Shown piece after piece: positions 8,944 through 18,495 of a stretch of DNA of 64,000 nucleotides. A model generated the notes under the pieces. That model was not told where the DNA came from and did not search any database. It was given only the letters and a program-made list of their open reading frames with translations. The position numbers and the translations under genes were made by a program. Within the stretch, counting starts at the first letter, position 1. Every line of letters starts with the position of its first letter. The stretch lies in contig JBILCU010000009.1 in assembly GCA_044352985.1 (NCBI GenBank), forward strand, positions 1-64,000. Direction: 5' to 3'. The stretch is from JADJDM01 sp044352985. Lineage in GTDB: Bacteria > Bacteroidota > Bacteroidia > B-17B0 > Aurantibacillaceae.

Positions 8944-9468
8944 TTATTGTTTAACGATGCGGTAACTTTGAACTAAGCCATTAGGTTGATTTAGTTGTAA
9001 GAGATAAACACCAGTAGCATATTTACTGAAATCAATGCTTTCTGTTTTTAACAGCGCTTTTTGATTATGAATTAATTTGCCTTGTAAATCAGTTATGCAA
9101 ATGGTAATATTTTGTTCTTGTAACTGACTCAAATCAACAATTAATTTATCTTGAGTTGGATTGGGGTAAACTTTTATGCTGCTTTGCTGAATCGTTACTG
9201 ATTTATCTACATTAACCGAAAAAAAATTATTTTCACCATATTCAGCGCTTACCTCCAGATTCCCTGTTCCGGTGTTTATAGCAGCTCCATAAGGCGCGCC
9301 AACAATCGGCTGAAAATTATCATTTGCTGAAGCTGCTGAACTAAATAATACGCGCTCTATAGATTGAGCATGAATCCCGTTAAAGCTCAAAAGAAACAAC
9401 ATAATTAACGAATAGAAGTTTATATGATTTAAATTCATATGTATGTTTTTATTGTTTTTAATTGCCAT
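8944..9468 (-). CDS. Small secreted protein with type IX secretion C-terminal domain
   Basis: This is a 174-residue exported protein. After a signal peptide ending near HAQS there is a short region of about 60 residues without a known fold. The C-terminal sorting domain of type A follows (about residues 95-174): SIKVYPNPTQDKLIVDLS, ITDLQGKLIHNQ and KYATGVYLLQLN, ending in YRIVKQ. This directs passage through the type IX secretion system. The first ATG (9468) gives a rather long signal-peptide n-region. The ATG at 9438 (MNLNHINF) gives a more usual one and may be the real start. It is the first gene of a likely operon with the FISUMP protein. Confidence 0.8.
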   Translation of the reverse strand: MAIKNNKNIHMNLNHINFYSLIMLFLLSFNGIHAQSIERVLFSSAASANDNFQPIVGAPYGAAINTGTGNLEVSAEYGENNFFSVNVDKSVTIQQSSIKVYPNPTQDKLIVDLSQLQEQNITICITDLQGKLIHNQKALLKTESIDFSKYATGVYLLQLNQPNGLVQSYRIVKQ

Positions 9469-9643
9469 ATGTTATATTCCATGTATCTTCATTCATGTTT
9501 GTTTGAGTTGACTCATGGCTATTTCATAAATGATTTTTTAAATTCACAACAATGATATTTGCAATAAAATAATCTTACAATGAGTGTATAGCATAGTTTA
9601 TGTGATTAGAGAATATTACTTATATTTGAATAAAAAGGTTGAC

Positions 9644-10000
9644 ATGAAACTCCACGAAAAAGTAAAATATTTTAGAGAAGTAAAAAAAATCTCACAGGAT
9701 AGTATTGCTCATGAATTAGGTTTAAATCAATCTCAATATTCAAGACGAGAAAATGGATCAATTAAATTTAACAGTGAAGAGATTGCATCATTGAGTAAAA
9801 TTCTTGATGTAAATCCTGCTGAACTTTTTGGAGATCAATCCATCATTTTTAACAACAAAGATCAAAGTGGTGGTAATTTTGCACAATATATTAATCTGCC
9901 TGAAGAATTGATTAATCAGTACGAGCTAAGACTAAAAGAAAAAGATGAAATTATTCAATTACTAAAAGATAAAATCAATTTATTGGAAAGTAAAAGTTAA
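9644..10000 (+). CDS. XRE-family transcriptional regulator
   Basis: This is a small DNA-binding regulator of about 118 residues. The N-terminal helix-turn-helix (about residues 4-60) contains KISQDSIAHELGLNQSQYSR followed by RRENGSIKFNSEEIASLSKI, a typical Cro/CI-type fold. The C-terminal 35 residues (EELINQYELRLKEKDEIIQ onward) look like a coiled coil for dimerisation. The open frame extends upstream to a GTG at 9584. The ATG at 9644 sits exactly where XRE domains usually begin, so I chose it. It is divergent from the secreted-protein operon and may control it, but no operator is evident. Confidence 0.8.
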   Translation: MKLHEKVKYFREVKKISQDSIAHELGLNQSQYSRRENGSIKFNSEEIASLSKILDVNPAELFGDQSIIFNNKDQSGGNFAQYINLPEELINQYELRLKEKDEIIQLLKDKINLLESKS

Positions 10001-10016
10001 AGTATTACACCCTTTT

Positions 10017-11681
10017 TTAAAACGGCACAAAAGTAACGCCAATCATAGCATTAAATCGTTGTGTTGGATAACGATCCCATCGATAGTAACGAACATTTGC
10101 TATATTATTAAAGTTTACAAAGAAGGATAAGAATTTACTATACCTGTACTCTGCGCCTAAGTTAACATCTGCAAAACCTTTTAATTGTATTGCTTTCTCT
10201 GTGCTTTTCCCATCTTTCCATTCTTTTTGTAAAGCCCATTGTTTGCCAATGTAAAAGAAATCTGCTTTTACAATGATTTTGTTTTTTAAATTGTATGAAC
10301 CAGATAGATTGATATCAAAATCCGGACGATGCCATGCTTTTGCACTGCTATCTAATTGATAACCGTAGTAATTTCCTCTGGCTATTACATTTATTTTTTC
10401 TTTTAACTGATACTTTAATTCTCCGGTAACTTGTAATAGTGCCGCATCATTATATACTACTTTAAATTTATTATTAAAGTAATCATCATAATTAATTAAG
10501 AAGAAGTGCATGTTTTTATAAGTTCCATAACTCACTTTTGCATCATACGATGTTTTGGCACTCAAAACACCTCTAATACCGGCATACGCGGTAATTAAAT
10601 TAAAAGTATTTAAATAGTTTTGACTAGAATAAATAAATGGATTGGCGCTTACAAAACTCCTAAATGAATTTTTTATTAAGCCACCGCTTAATCCTGCATA
10701 AGGAATTATGAAATTATTATAGATGTCGTAATGTATGTTTAATTTAGGTGAGAAATAAAATTTCGTTGTTGTGTCTGCGAATTTATCAGCAGCTAAATTA
10801 ATACCTACATCAACTTTCCATTTTTTGCCACCAGCTTCAAAGTATGGATTTAAACGAACGATTAAGTTATTGGTGGTATCTCTTGCAGATTTTGTATTGT
10901 AATAATCAACGGAAACAAATGTGTTTAATTTTTCTTTATTCACGAAAAAGTTGAGTAAGCCTTCCGCGTTTATATTATTTTCAGCTGTTTCAAAATTATC
11001 AGTAATGTTATAGAAATTCAGTTTTATATCATGATTAATTTTGTTGGAATCGGTATAATAGCTTTTTAAATTTAATTTCCCTTCAATTGTATTAATAAGT
11101 TGTTTTCTGAAGGCTAATGTTTCATCAAATTTTTTTGTTAACGAATCAGCGTAGCCATAAAATTGATTTACATTTCTATTATAATTTAAATCGGCACTCA
11201 AGCAATGTTTTTTGTAGTACTTCTTTACATAGGTTTTTAATTCATTGTCGCTAAATGCTGCTAAACCTAAACCTTCTGGGGTATAGCGAGCAGAAAAATG
11301 CCTGTAATAAGCGCCGTATTGATAATCTTTTGAGCGCATATTGTTGATGTAAAATTCAGCCAGTGGGCTGTTATAATTGCCTGCGGCCATTTTTAAATAG
11401 GAGTAATACAATTTTGATAATGGCTCGTTTACCATTTTTGCAGCTACTATCGGTTGTGCGGTATAGCTGGTATGAATAATTTTAGGAGAGATACCAAGCT
11501 CTTTATTTTTTAATTTTTTTACGGTATCTAAAATAACCGGCAAATCGCTTTGTTTTACAGCATCTTTAATTTTAGCTTCAAAGCCACTTTGCACAACTAC
11601 ATTAATTTCTTCTACACCAGTTTGTGAAAACAGATTTGTGGAAATTAATATAAATAAAAACAGATGGATATATAATTTCAT
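10017..11681 (-). CDS. Outer-membrane beta-barrel protein (TonB-receptor-like barrel)
   Basis: This is a 554-residue protein with a signal peptide ending near LFSQ (residue 20). The rest is rich in alternating amphipathic strands and aromatic residues and ends in a terminal aromatic strand (FNAMIGVTFVPF), as expected for an outer-membrane barrel. It resembles the barrel part of TonB-dependent receptors, but the plug domain and a clear TonB box are not visible, so it may be a plug-less relative. Its start codon overlaps the stop of the upstream TPR gene by one base, so the two are translationally coupled. I infer that the TPR protein and this barrel work together at the outer membrane. The function is unknown. 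Confidence 0.75.
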   Translation of the reverse strand: MKLYIHLFLFILISTNLFSQTGVEEINVVVQSGFEAKIKDAVKQSDLPVILDTVKKLKNKELGISPKIIHTSYTAQPIVAAKMVNEPLSKLYYSYLKMAAGNYNSPLAEFYINNMRSKDYQYGAYYRHFSARYTPEGLGLAAFSDNELKTYVKKYYKKHCLSADLNYNRNVNQFYGYADSLTKKFDETLAFRKQLINTIEGKLNLKSYYTDSNKINHDIKLNFYNITDNFETAENNINAEGLLNFFVNKEKLNTFVSVDYYNTKSARDTTNNLIVRLNPYFEAGGKKWKVDVGINLAADKFADTTTKFYFSPKLNIHYDIYNNFIIPYAGLSGGLIKNSFRSFVSANPFIYSSQNYLNTFNLITAYAGIRGVLSAKTSYDAKVSYGTYKNMHFFLINYDDYFNNKFKVVYNDAALLQVTGELKYQLKEKINVIARGNYYGYQLDSSAKAWHRPDFDINLSGSYNLKNKIIVKADFFYIGKQWALQKEWKDGKSTEKAIQLKGFADVNLGAEYRYSKFLSFFVNFNNIANVRYYRWDRYPTQRFNAMIGVTFVPF

Positions 11682-14600
11682 TATTCAGATTTTTGAGGTT
11701 GAAGTTGGATATTAGTACTGTCAATTACAGGAGCAATGCTGTCGTATAAAATGATATCAGTGCTGTTGTTTTTAAATTCAACTTGCATGTTACTTTCTGC
11801 TGGCGGCATTACACGTAGTTGCTGTTTTTCTTTGAGCTTTTTTAATTTTTCTTCTGCAACTTTTGTGAATTCAATATGTTCAGCATTATCTACGATGGTT
11901 TGCAAAACAGCTTCAGCATTTTGTTCTTCATTTTTTTCTAAATATACATCGGCCATAATTAGCATGGCTTTTGTACTCCAAAAAGTGGTAGTGAAAGAAT
12001 AGTTGAAGAGGCTATTCACTGTTTTTTCAACTTCATTAAAATCTTTGTTTGAATAATAATATTCTGCTAATAGATAATAAGCTTCTGCACCACTTTCGTT
12101 TTTAGCGTTTTTAGTTAAATATTTTAAATCAGAAATAGATTCCTCTTTACGATTTGTTAAGTAAAGTGATTTGCCTCTGATTGTTCGTGCCTCAGTAATT
12201 TGTTGCGCACTTACTTTTTCATCATCCAATACTTTTGTTGCTTGTTCAACAGCGGTATCGTATTTTTTAGAATAGTATGCAGAACGCATCGCTCCAAGCT
12301 TTCCGGCTAATTTGTTTTGAGCTGTTTCAGCTAAATCCTGCAGTTGCATGTAAATAGGTAAACTCTTTTCGTAGTTTTTTTCCTTGTAGTTGATGTAGGC
12401 TGATTTTTGTAAGGCTATTTCAGAAAACAAACTTCGTGGTTTAGCAACTACAAACTCGTATCCTTTTAAGGCATCAGTATAGTTTTCTTTACTGTATGCG
12501 CATTCAGCCATACAGAAGTTAGCTTCTAAACTAAATTTACCTGAAGGAAATTTTGTAATGTATTTTTGTAATTCAGGAAAAGCCTGTTCGCAATTTTTAT
12601 CATCGTAATATAATTTTCGTGCTTTCTCAAAATATTGTGCGTCTAATTCGCTAGAATTTACTGAACTACCAATTGATGTAAAATAATTCTCGAGTGCCTC
12701 AGGATCATTTTTAGTTTTAAAAATTTCTTTGATTAATGGTAAAACACTTTGTGCGGCATCTGATTGTGGATTTTGTTTTACTATACGATCAAAATACTCA
12801 AATGCTTTATCGTCTTCTTTTCGGTTATAGTAGATTAATCCGATTGATGTAACACAATCATTAGCAACACTAGAGTTAGGATATTTTTCCAATGTTTTTT
12901 TATAATAAGTAATAGCATTTTCATCATCCTTCATGGCCTTGTAAGCTTCTGCAATTTCAAAAGAAACAGAAGAAATGTAAGGAGATGAACTGTAATCACT
13001 TTCGAGTAATTTTAATCCATTAATCTTATCCTGATAGTTTTTTAGAAGTCCATCACAAATCGCTTTTTGATAGATGGCATAATCTACATCAATTTTTTTA
13101 AGTTGTATTGCGGCTTCGTAATTACTACGTGCACTTTCATACACTTTACTTAAGAAGTAACAATCGCCTGTTCTAACATATGCATCTGCTTTTTTAATTT
13201 CATTGCCACTTACATTAGAACTTAAAAATTTTCTAAATGCAATTCCTGCATTTTCAAAATCTTGCTTGCCTTTAAGTTGAAAATAACAATAACCAATATT
13301 GTAATTTGAAAGTTCGTATTCTTTTAAACTATATGCACCCTGAAACAATTGAAAGCTTTTGTAGGCTTCAATAGCTTTATTGTATTCTCTGTTTTGATAA
13401 TAAATTTCCGCATTCCAATATGCTGCTTGTGCAGTGATAACAGGATCTAAATTCATTGATATTGTAGCAACAAAATAATGCCTAGCTGAATCGAGTTGTG
13501 CATTATTATAGAATTCAACACCTTTAAAATAAATCATTTTTTGATGAATCTGAGTAAGTACAAGATCAGGCGAATTTATTTTTTCAAGGACAGAAATGGC
13601 TTGAGTGTAATTTTTTGTGAGGTAAAAACAATTAACCAGATAGGTGTATGACTCGTCTTTTCTGCTTGAATTAGGATAGTTGATTAAATAATTTTTAAAG
13701 GCGTGTATGGATTCATTGAAAGGATTAAAATCTTGCTCGTAAGAAAGTACGGCAAAATTAAACATGGATTGTTCTTTAATTAATGAATCAAATTCTAATT
13801 TTTGAGCATTGAAGAAACAACTTCTTGCTTTTGTTTTTTGATTTAACTTTAAGTAACAACCTGCTAAATGATAAAATGCGCTTTGTGCTATAGAGTCTTC
13901 ATTTGCAGTAGCATTTTCAAAAAAAGGAATTGCTGCGTTACAGTTTTCAGTTTGGTAATAGGCAAACCCCAGCTGATAGTTTTCGTGTGCTGTTGAAGCC
14001 CCATGTTTTGAAAGAAAGGATAATGAATTTTTATAATCTTTTAATTTAAAATAAGATTCACCTATTATCTGATTTATTTCATCTTTTTTCTGTACAAAGT
14101 TCGAATCATTTAATAATGGAGGTGCAACTCGAATTACATCTTCGTATTTTCCTTGCAGAAAATAAATTTGCGCAATGTAATATGGCACAACTGAACCAAA
14201 GGTTTCGTTGTTCCTTAATCGTAAAAAACCTTCAACTGCTGTTTCGTAATTTTTTTCAGCATATGCAATGTGAGAATAATAGTAATTAGCAGGATGAGTA
14301 TATTTATTATCTACATCTTTAATCTCAAAAAAATCAAGCTTTGCTTTATCTAATTTTCCGGTTTCCAGATTACTGTAACCTTTTTTAAAATATAATTCGG
14401 CCAACTCATCCTTTTCCAATTCATAAATATCAACTTGTTCTAAAAACTGAATGGTTTCTTCGTATTTTTTCTTTCTGAAATTGGATTTTCCTAAATAGAA
14501 ATGGGCTTGTTTTATCTTAATACTCTCAGGATGTTTTTTAATGAATTCTTTCATTCGCCATTCACCATCTTTATGAAACAATTCTATTGCACATACAGCC

Positions 14601-14815
14601 GCATAAAATTCAGCATCAATGCCAACTAAAGTTTGATCAACTTTTTTTACGTAAGTATCAAAGGCATTTAAAGCCGCATTAAATTGCTTTTTTTCAAACA
14701 AGTTAATGGCTGTTTTATATTCTTTATCTTGTTCAATGTAGATAGTAGTTCTTTGTGCGTATGTAATTCCTACAAATACAAATAACAAAACAATGAGGAG
14801 TTTTGCCTTATTCAT
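11681..14815 (-). CDS. Large periplasmic TPR-repeat protein
   Basis: This is a 1044-residue protein with a signal peptide (about 1-20, ending in TYAQR). It is composed almost entirely of tetratricopeptide helical hairpins, for example YFKKGYSNLETGKLDKAKLD near 140-165 and AYYLLAEYYYSNKDFNEVEK near 910-930. Such solenoids scaffold protein complexes. It is the first gene of a two-gene operon with the barrel protein downstream (one-base overlap), and is divergent from the FtsE-like gene. It resembles the long TPR proteins that Bacteroidota keep beside outer-membrane receptors. The precise partner is unknown. Confidence 0.85.
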   Translation of the reverse strand: MNKAKLLIVLLFVFVGITYAQRTTIYIEQDKEYKTAINLFEKKQFNAALNAFDTYVKKVDQTLVGIDAEFYAAVCAIELFHKDGEWRMKEFIKKHPESIKIKQAHFYLGKSNFRKKKYEETIQFLEQVDIYELEKDELAELYFKKGYSNLETGKLDKAKLDFFEIKDVDNKYTHPANYYYSHIAYAEKNYETAVEGFLRLRNNETFGSVVPYYIAQIYFLQGKYEDVIRVAPPLLNDSNFVQKKDEINQIIGESYFKLKDYKNSLSFLSKHGASTAHENYQLGFAYYQTENCNAAIPFFENATANEDSIAQSAFYHLAGCYLKLNQKTKARSCFFNAQKLEFDSLIKEQSMFNFAVLSYEQDFNPFNESIHAFKNYLINYPNSSRKDESYTYLVNCFYLTKNYTQAISVLEKINSPDLVLTQIHQKMIYFKGVEFYNNAQLDSARHYFVATISMNLDPVITAQAAYWNAEIYYQNREYNKAIEAYKSFQLFQGAYSLKEYELSNYNIGYCYFQLKGKQDFENAGIAFRKFLSSNVSGNEIKKADAYVRTGDCYFLSKVYESARSNYEAAIQLKKIDVDYAIYQKAICDGLLKNYQDKINGLKLLESDYSSSPYISSVSFEIAEAYKAMKDDENAITYYKKTLEKYPNSSVANDCVTSIGLIYYNRKEDDKAFEYFDRIVKQNPQSDAAQSVLPLIKEIFKTKNDPEALENYFTSIGSSVNSSELDAQYFEKARKLYYDDKNCEQAFPELQKYITKFPSGKFSLEANFCMAECAYSKENYTDALKGYEFVVAKPRSLFSEIALQKSAYINYKEKNYEKSLPIYMQLQDLAETAQNKLAGKLGAMRSAYYSKKYDTAVEQATKVLDDEKVSAQQITEARTIRGKSLYLTNRKEESISDLKYLTKNAKNESGAEAYYLLAEYYYSNKDFNEVEKTVNSLFNYSFTTTFWSTKAMLIMADVYLEKNEEQNAEAVLQTIVDNAEHIEFTKVAEEKLKKLKEKQQLRVMPPAESNMQVEFKNNSTDIILYDSIAPVIDSTNIQLQPQKSE

Positions 14816-14967
14816 TATCGTGATTTTAGTGTAGTAAAAATAGTTTTGAAAAGTCAGGGCTTATTTAAGGTATGGTTTAAGTTATTAACGTGGTTGTGTT
14901 TAAATAATTACAATTGCTTAAAAATTAAAGCTATCGCTTCTTTTATTTTTACATACAGATACAAAGT

Positions 14968-15654
14968 ATGAACACAACACCTATCATTCAATTAAACCAT
15001 ATTACAATTTTTCAGGATATCAATCCTGTTGTTACCGATTTATCGTTAATGATTAATAGGGGTGAATTCGTCTATTTAATTGGTAAAACAGGTAGTGGAA
15101 AGAGTAGTTTGCTTAAAACATTGTATGGTGAATTGACTTTAAAAAAAGGTGAAGGTAAAATTGCCGGCTTTGATTTGGTAAAACTGAAAAAGAAAGAGAT
15201 TCCATTTTTAAGAAGAAAAATTGGTATTGTTTTTCAAGATTTTCAGTTGTTAAACGATCGTTCTGTTTATGAAAATCTTCGATTTGTGATGAAGGCAACA
15301 GGCTGGAAAAATGAAGATGATATCAGAAAACAAATTACAGATGTATTAAACAGAGTAATGCTTGCCGGTAAAGGAGAAAAAATGCCTTATGAGTTATCGG
15401 GCGGTGAACAACAACGAGTTTGTGTTGCACGCGCTTTGATTAATAAGCCTGAAATAATTTTGGCAGATGAGCCAACAGGTAATTTAGATGCGGAAACATC
15501 AGTAGAAATTATGCAATTGTTTTTGGAAATTAGTAAATCAGGAACAGCTATTATATTTGCTACTCATGATATTGCCTTGTATAATAAATTTCCTGCACGA
15601 ACATTAAAGTTTGAAAACGGGAAAGTACTACAATTACAAGAGAATCTAAACTAA
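14968..15654 (+). CDS. ftsE: FtsE-like ABC transporter ATP-binding protein
   Basis: This is a cytoplasmic ATPase of the FtsE/LolD/MacB group, 228 residues, the normal single-domain length. Walker A is GKTGSGKSS near residue 37, the signature is LSGGEQQRV near 143, and Walker B is IILADEPTGNLD near 166. In cell division, FtsE with FtsX regulates peptidoglycan hydrolases. No ftsX is adjacent here, so LolD-like lipoprotein release is an alternative. I favour FtsE because Bacteroidota often carry it as a lone gene, but this is an inference. Its last nine bases overlap the end of ilvA, which runs towards it. Confidence 0.75.
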   Translation: MNTTPIIQLNHITIFQDINPVVTDLSLMINRGEFVYLIGKTGSGKSSLLKTLYGELTLKKGEGKIAGFDLVKLKKKEIPFLRRKIGIVFQDFQLLNDRSVYENLRFVMKATGWKNEDDIRKQITDVLNRVMLAGKGEKMPYELSGGEQQRVCVARALINKPEIILADEPTGNLDAETSVEIMQLFLEISKSGTAIIFATHDIALYNKFPARTLKFENGKVLQLQENLN

Positions 15655-16887
15655 AAACTGTAATAAATTATCATTCTTGTTAAGGTACTCGTATTGAAAG
15701 CCTAGCGCTTTTAATCGAGCTTTCAACTCTTGTAAATGCTCAGGTTTTTTAATTTCTATTCCGATGAGTGCAGGACCGTTTTCACGGTTGTTCTTTTTCA
15801 TGTATTCAAAATGAACGATGTCATCATCAGGACTGAGTACATTGCTAACAAACTCTTTCAACGCACCTGAACGTTGCGGAAATCGGATGACAAAAAAATG
15901 TTTTAACCCTTCAAATAATAACGAACGCTCACGAATTTCCTCAGTTCGCATGATGTCATTGTTGCTTCCGCTAACAACACACACCACTTTTTTTCCTTTT
16001 AATTTATCTTTTAAATAATTGAGTGCAGCAATGGTTAAAGCGCCTGCAGGTTCAACAACAATAGCTTGTTGATTGTAAAGGTTTAAAATGGTAGTGCAAA
16101 TTCTTCCTTCTGGAACCAGAACAATTTCATCTAATTTGTCTTTACAAATTCCTAAAGTTTTATCCCCCACTTTTTTAACTGCTGCACCATCCACAAATTT
16201 ATCAATCTCTGCAAGCTCTGTATTAACTCCATTTTCAATGGATGTTTTCATGGAAGGAGCACCTTCGGGTTCAACTCCAATAACTTTAATGGTTGGATTG
16301 GTTTGTGAAAAATAACTGATGCAACCTGCCGCTAAACCACCACCACCAATAGGTACAAGAACATAATCTATTTGAACATCAGCATCTTCTAAAATTTCTT
16401 TTGCAACTGTTCCTTGCCCTTCAATTACTTTTTCATCATCAAACGGATGAACAAAAACAGCTTTGTTTGCTTCGCAAAAAATAACCGATGCTTTGTAGGC
16501 ATCATCAAAGGTGTCGCCGGTTAATACAACTTCAATCCATTCTTTTCCAAACAGTTTTACCTGGCTGATTTTTTGAGCCGGTGTTGTTGCAGGCATAAAA
16601 ATGGTTCCTTTTATGTTTAGTTTTCTGCACGAGAAAGCAACGCCTTGAGCGTGGTTACCTGCGCTTGCGCACACTACACCGTTTTTCTTTTCTTCAGCTT
16701 TAAGTGAAGAGATTTTATTGTAGGCACCTCTTATTTTGTAAGAACGAACAACTTGTAAGTCTTCTCGCTTCAGATAAATCTGACAATCGAAATCATCGCT
16801 CAGTTGAACGTTGAATTGCAAAGGCGTGTGCGTTGCCACGCCTTTCAGCAATTCGGATGCTTTATTTATATTTTCTAATGAAACCAT
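15646..16887 (-). CDS. ilvA: Threonine ammonia-lyase (threonine dehydratase)
   Basis: A PLP enzyme that deaminates threonine to 2-oxobutanoate, the first committed step of isoleucine synthesis. The catalytic Lys lies in RSYKIRGAYNK near residue 50, the PLP-phosphate loop is GGGGLAAG near 185, and SGSNNDIMR near 305 contacts the cofactor ring. At 413 residues it has a single C-terminal ACT-like regulatory domain (about 325-413), unlike the two-domain E. coli enzyme. Feedback inhibition by isoleucine is therefore likely but of the short type. It is the last gene of the ilv operon, its start abutting the ilvC stop exactly. Confidence 0.93.
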   Translation of the reverse strand: MVSLENINKASELLKGVATHTPLQFNVQLSDDFDCQIYLKREDLQVVRSYKIRGAYNKISSLKAEEKKNGVVCASAGNHAQGVAFSCRKLNIKGTIFMPATTPAQKISQVKLFGKEWIEVVLTGDTFDDAYKASVIFCEANKAVFVHPFDDEKVIEGQGTVAKEILEDADVQIDYVLVPIGGGGLAAGCISYFSQTNPTIKVIGVEPEGAPSMKTSIENGVNTELAEIDKFVDGAAVKKVGDKTLGICKDKLDEIVLVPEGRICTTILNLYNQQAIVVEPAGALTIAALNYLKDKLKGKKVVCVVSGSNNDIMRTEEIRERSLLFEGLKHFFVIRFPQRSGALKEFVSNVLSPDDDIVHFEYMKKNNRENGPALIGIEIKKPEHLQELKARLKALGFQYEYLNKNDNLLQFLV

Positions 16888-17925
16888 TTATGGTCTTAAT
16901 TTTCTTACTGCTGATCCTGCCTGCCACAATTCAGATTCACGGATTGTTTTTAGTTCTTGTTCTAATTTTTCTCTGTAGTCAGCTTTGCTTCCTTCAGAAA
17001 TTACACGTGCAGCTTCTTTTCCGCTTGCCACACTTTCGTATAATTCTTTAAATACAGGCGCTGCAGCATCTCTAAATTTACCTTTCCAGTCTAATGCTCC
17101 TCGTTGTGCAGTTACGGAGGTGTTTGCAAACATCCAGTCCATTCCGTTTTCTGCAACCAATGGCATTAAGCTTTGCGTTAATTCTTCTACTGTTTCATTA
17201 AACGCCTCAGAAGGCGAATGTCCTTTTTCACGCAATACATTGTATTGTGCTTCAAACAAACCTGCCAAAGCACCCATTAAAATTCCACGTTCACCTGTTA
17301 AATCAGAATATACTTCTTTTTTGAAATCTGTTTCAAATAAGTATCCTGAACCAACTCCAATGCCAAGTGATAATACTCTTTCTTTTGCTTTACCAGTTGC
17401 ATCCTGAAAAATTGCATAGCTAGAGTTTAATCCTTTTCCTTCTAAAAATAATCTTCTTAAAGAAGTTCCTGAACCTTTTGGTGCAACTAAAATTACATCT
17501 ACATCAGCAGGAGGAATAATTCCTGTTTGTTCGTGGAAGGTAATACCAAAACCATGTGAAAAATACAATGCTTTTCCTTTTGTTAAGTAAGGCTTGATAA
17601 TAGGCCACGATGCGATTTGTCCGGCATCAGAAAGTAAATATTGAATAATGGTTGCTCTCTTGCAAGCTTCTTCAATATCAAATAAATTCACGCCTTCTAC
17701 CCAACCATCATTGATAGCTTTATCCCAGCTTTTACCTCCTTTACGCTGACCAATAATCACATTCATGCCATTGTCTTTTAAGTTAAGTGATTGGCCTGGT
17801 CCTTGAACACCATAACCAATAATTGCTATGGTTTCGTTTTTTAATACTTCACGTGCTTTTTCTAAAGTAAATTCTTGTCGTGTTACTACGTTTTCTACAA
17901 CGCCTCCAAAATTGATTTGTGCCAT
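16888..17925 (-). CDS. ilvC: Ketol-acid reductoisomerase
   Basis: Isomerises and reduces acetolactate and acetohydroxybutyrate with NAD(P)H and Mg2+. The Rossmann motif reads GYGVQGPGQS (about residue 37), different from the GYGSQGHA of the common class I enzyme. The metal-binding acidic residues sit in DLTGERGILMG near 210 and in the helix around EAFNETVEELTQ near 240. At 345 residues it is the short single-knot form. The altered dinucleotide loop, with RKGGKSW at 61-67, bears on the choice between NADPH and NADH. It lies 6 bases after ilvN and directly before ilvA. Confidence 0.92.
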   Translation of the reverse strand: MAQINFGGVVENVVTRQEFTLEKAREVLKNETIAIIGYGVQGPGQSLNLKDNGMNVIIGQRKGGKSWDKAINDGWVEGVNLFDIEEACKRATIIQYLLSDAGQIASWPIIKPYLTKGKALYFSHGFGITFHEQTGIIPPADVDVILVAPKGSGTSLRRLFLEGKGLNSSYAIFQDATGKAKERVLSLGIGVGSGYLFETDFKKEVYSDLTGERGILMGALAGLFEAQYNVLREKGHSPSEAFNETVEELTQSLMPLVAENGMDWMFANTSVTAQRGALDWKGKFRDAAAPVFKELYESVASGKEAARVISEGSKADYREKLEQELKTIRESELWQAGSAVRKLRP

Positions 17926-17931
17926 GTTTAT

Positions 17932-18486
17932 TTAGTTATTAAAATGTTTAATGATGGTGTTATTGTTATTTTCTAATTCTTTTAAATATGATGTTAAGGT
18001 ACGCATTGGTTTGGTAACTGCAACCATGCCGCTCCTTACAAATTCAAGCATACCGAAACGTTCCAACTCCTGAAAGAGTTGCTGAATTTCTTTTTCATTT
18101 CCTGTTTTTTCAACCACTACAAATTCAGGCGACATACTTAAAATTTTTGCGTGTTGTTCGTTGATGATTTTCATAAACAATTCGTTTTCCTTAAATGCAT
18201 CTGCTGATAATTTATACAACGCAATTTCACGGCTGATGATTTCAGGAATGACATGATAAAATGCTTTTAACACTTCAACTTGTTTTTCAATTTGTTTAAC
18301 GAGTTTCTGAACTTGATCTAATGTAACAGTTACCACAATGGTGTAACGATAAATTCCTTTTATTTCAATTTCACTTGCTGTAATACTTTCAATGTTAATG
18401 TGTCTGCGGGTGAAGATGATGGTTATACGATTCAATAAACCGATTTGATCTTCTGTAAAAATACTTATGGTATATGTTGTTTTCAT
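17932..18486 (-). CDS. ilvN: Acetolactate synthase small (regulatory) subunit
   Basis: This is the regulatory subunit that binds valine and controls the IlvB catalytic subunit. The N-terminal ACT domain (about residues 3-75) begins TYTISIFTEDQIGLLNRIT and contains FTRRHINIESITASE, the usual ligand-binding region. The C-terminal half (about 80-165) is the second regulatory domain. At 184 residues it has the IlvH-like length. It follows ilvB by 9 bases, and the two are surely cotranscribed. The poly-Asn stretch at the C-terminus (ENNNNTIIKHFNN) is probably disordered. Confidence 0.92.
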   Translation of the reverse strand: MKTTYTISIFTEDQIGLLNRITIIFTRRHINIESITASEIEIKGIYRYTIVVTVTLDQVQKLVKQIEKQVEVLKAFYHVIPEIISREIALYKLSADAFKENELFMKIINEQHAKILSMSPEFVVVEKTGNEKEIQQLFQELERFGMLEFVRSGMVAVTKPMRTLTSYLKELENNNNTIIKHFNN

Positions 18487-18495
18487 TATTAAATT

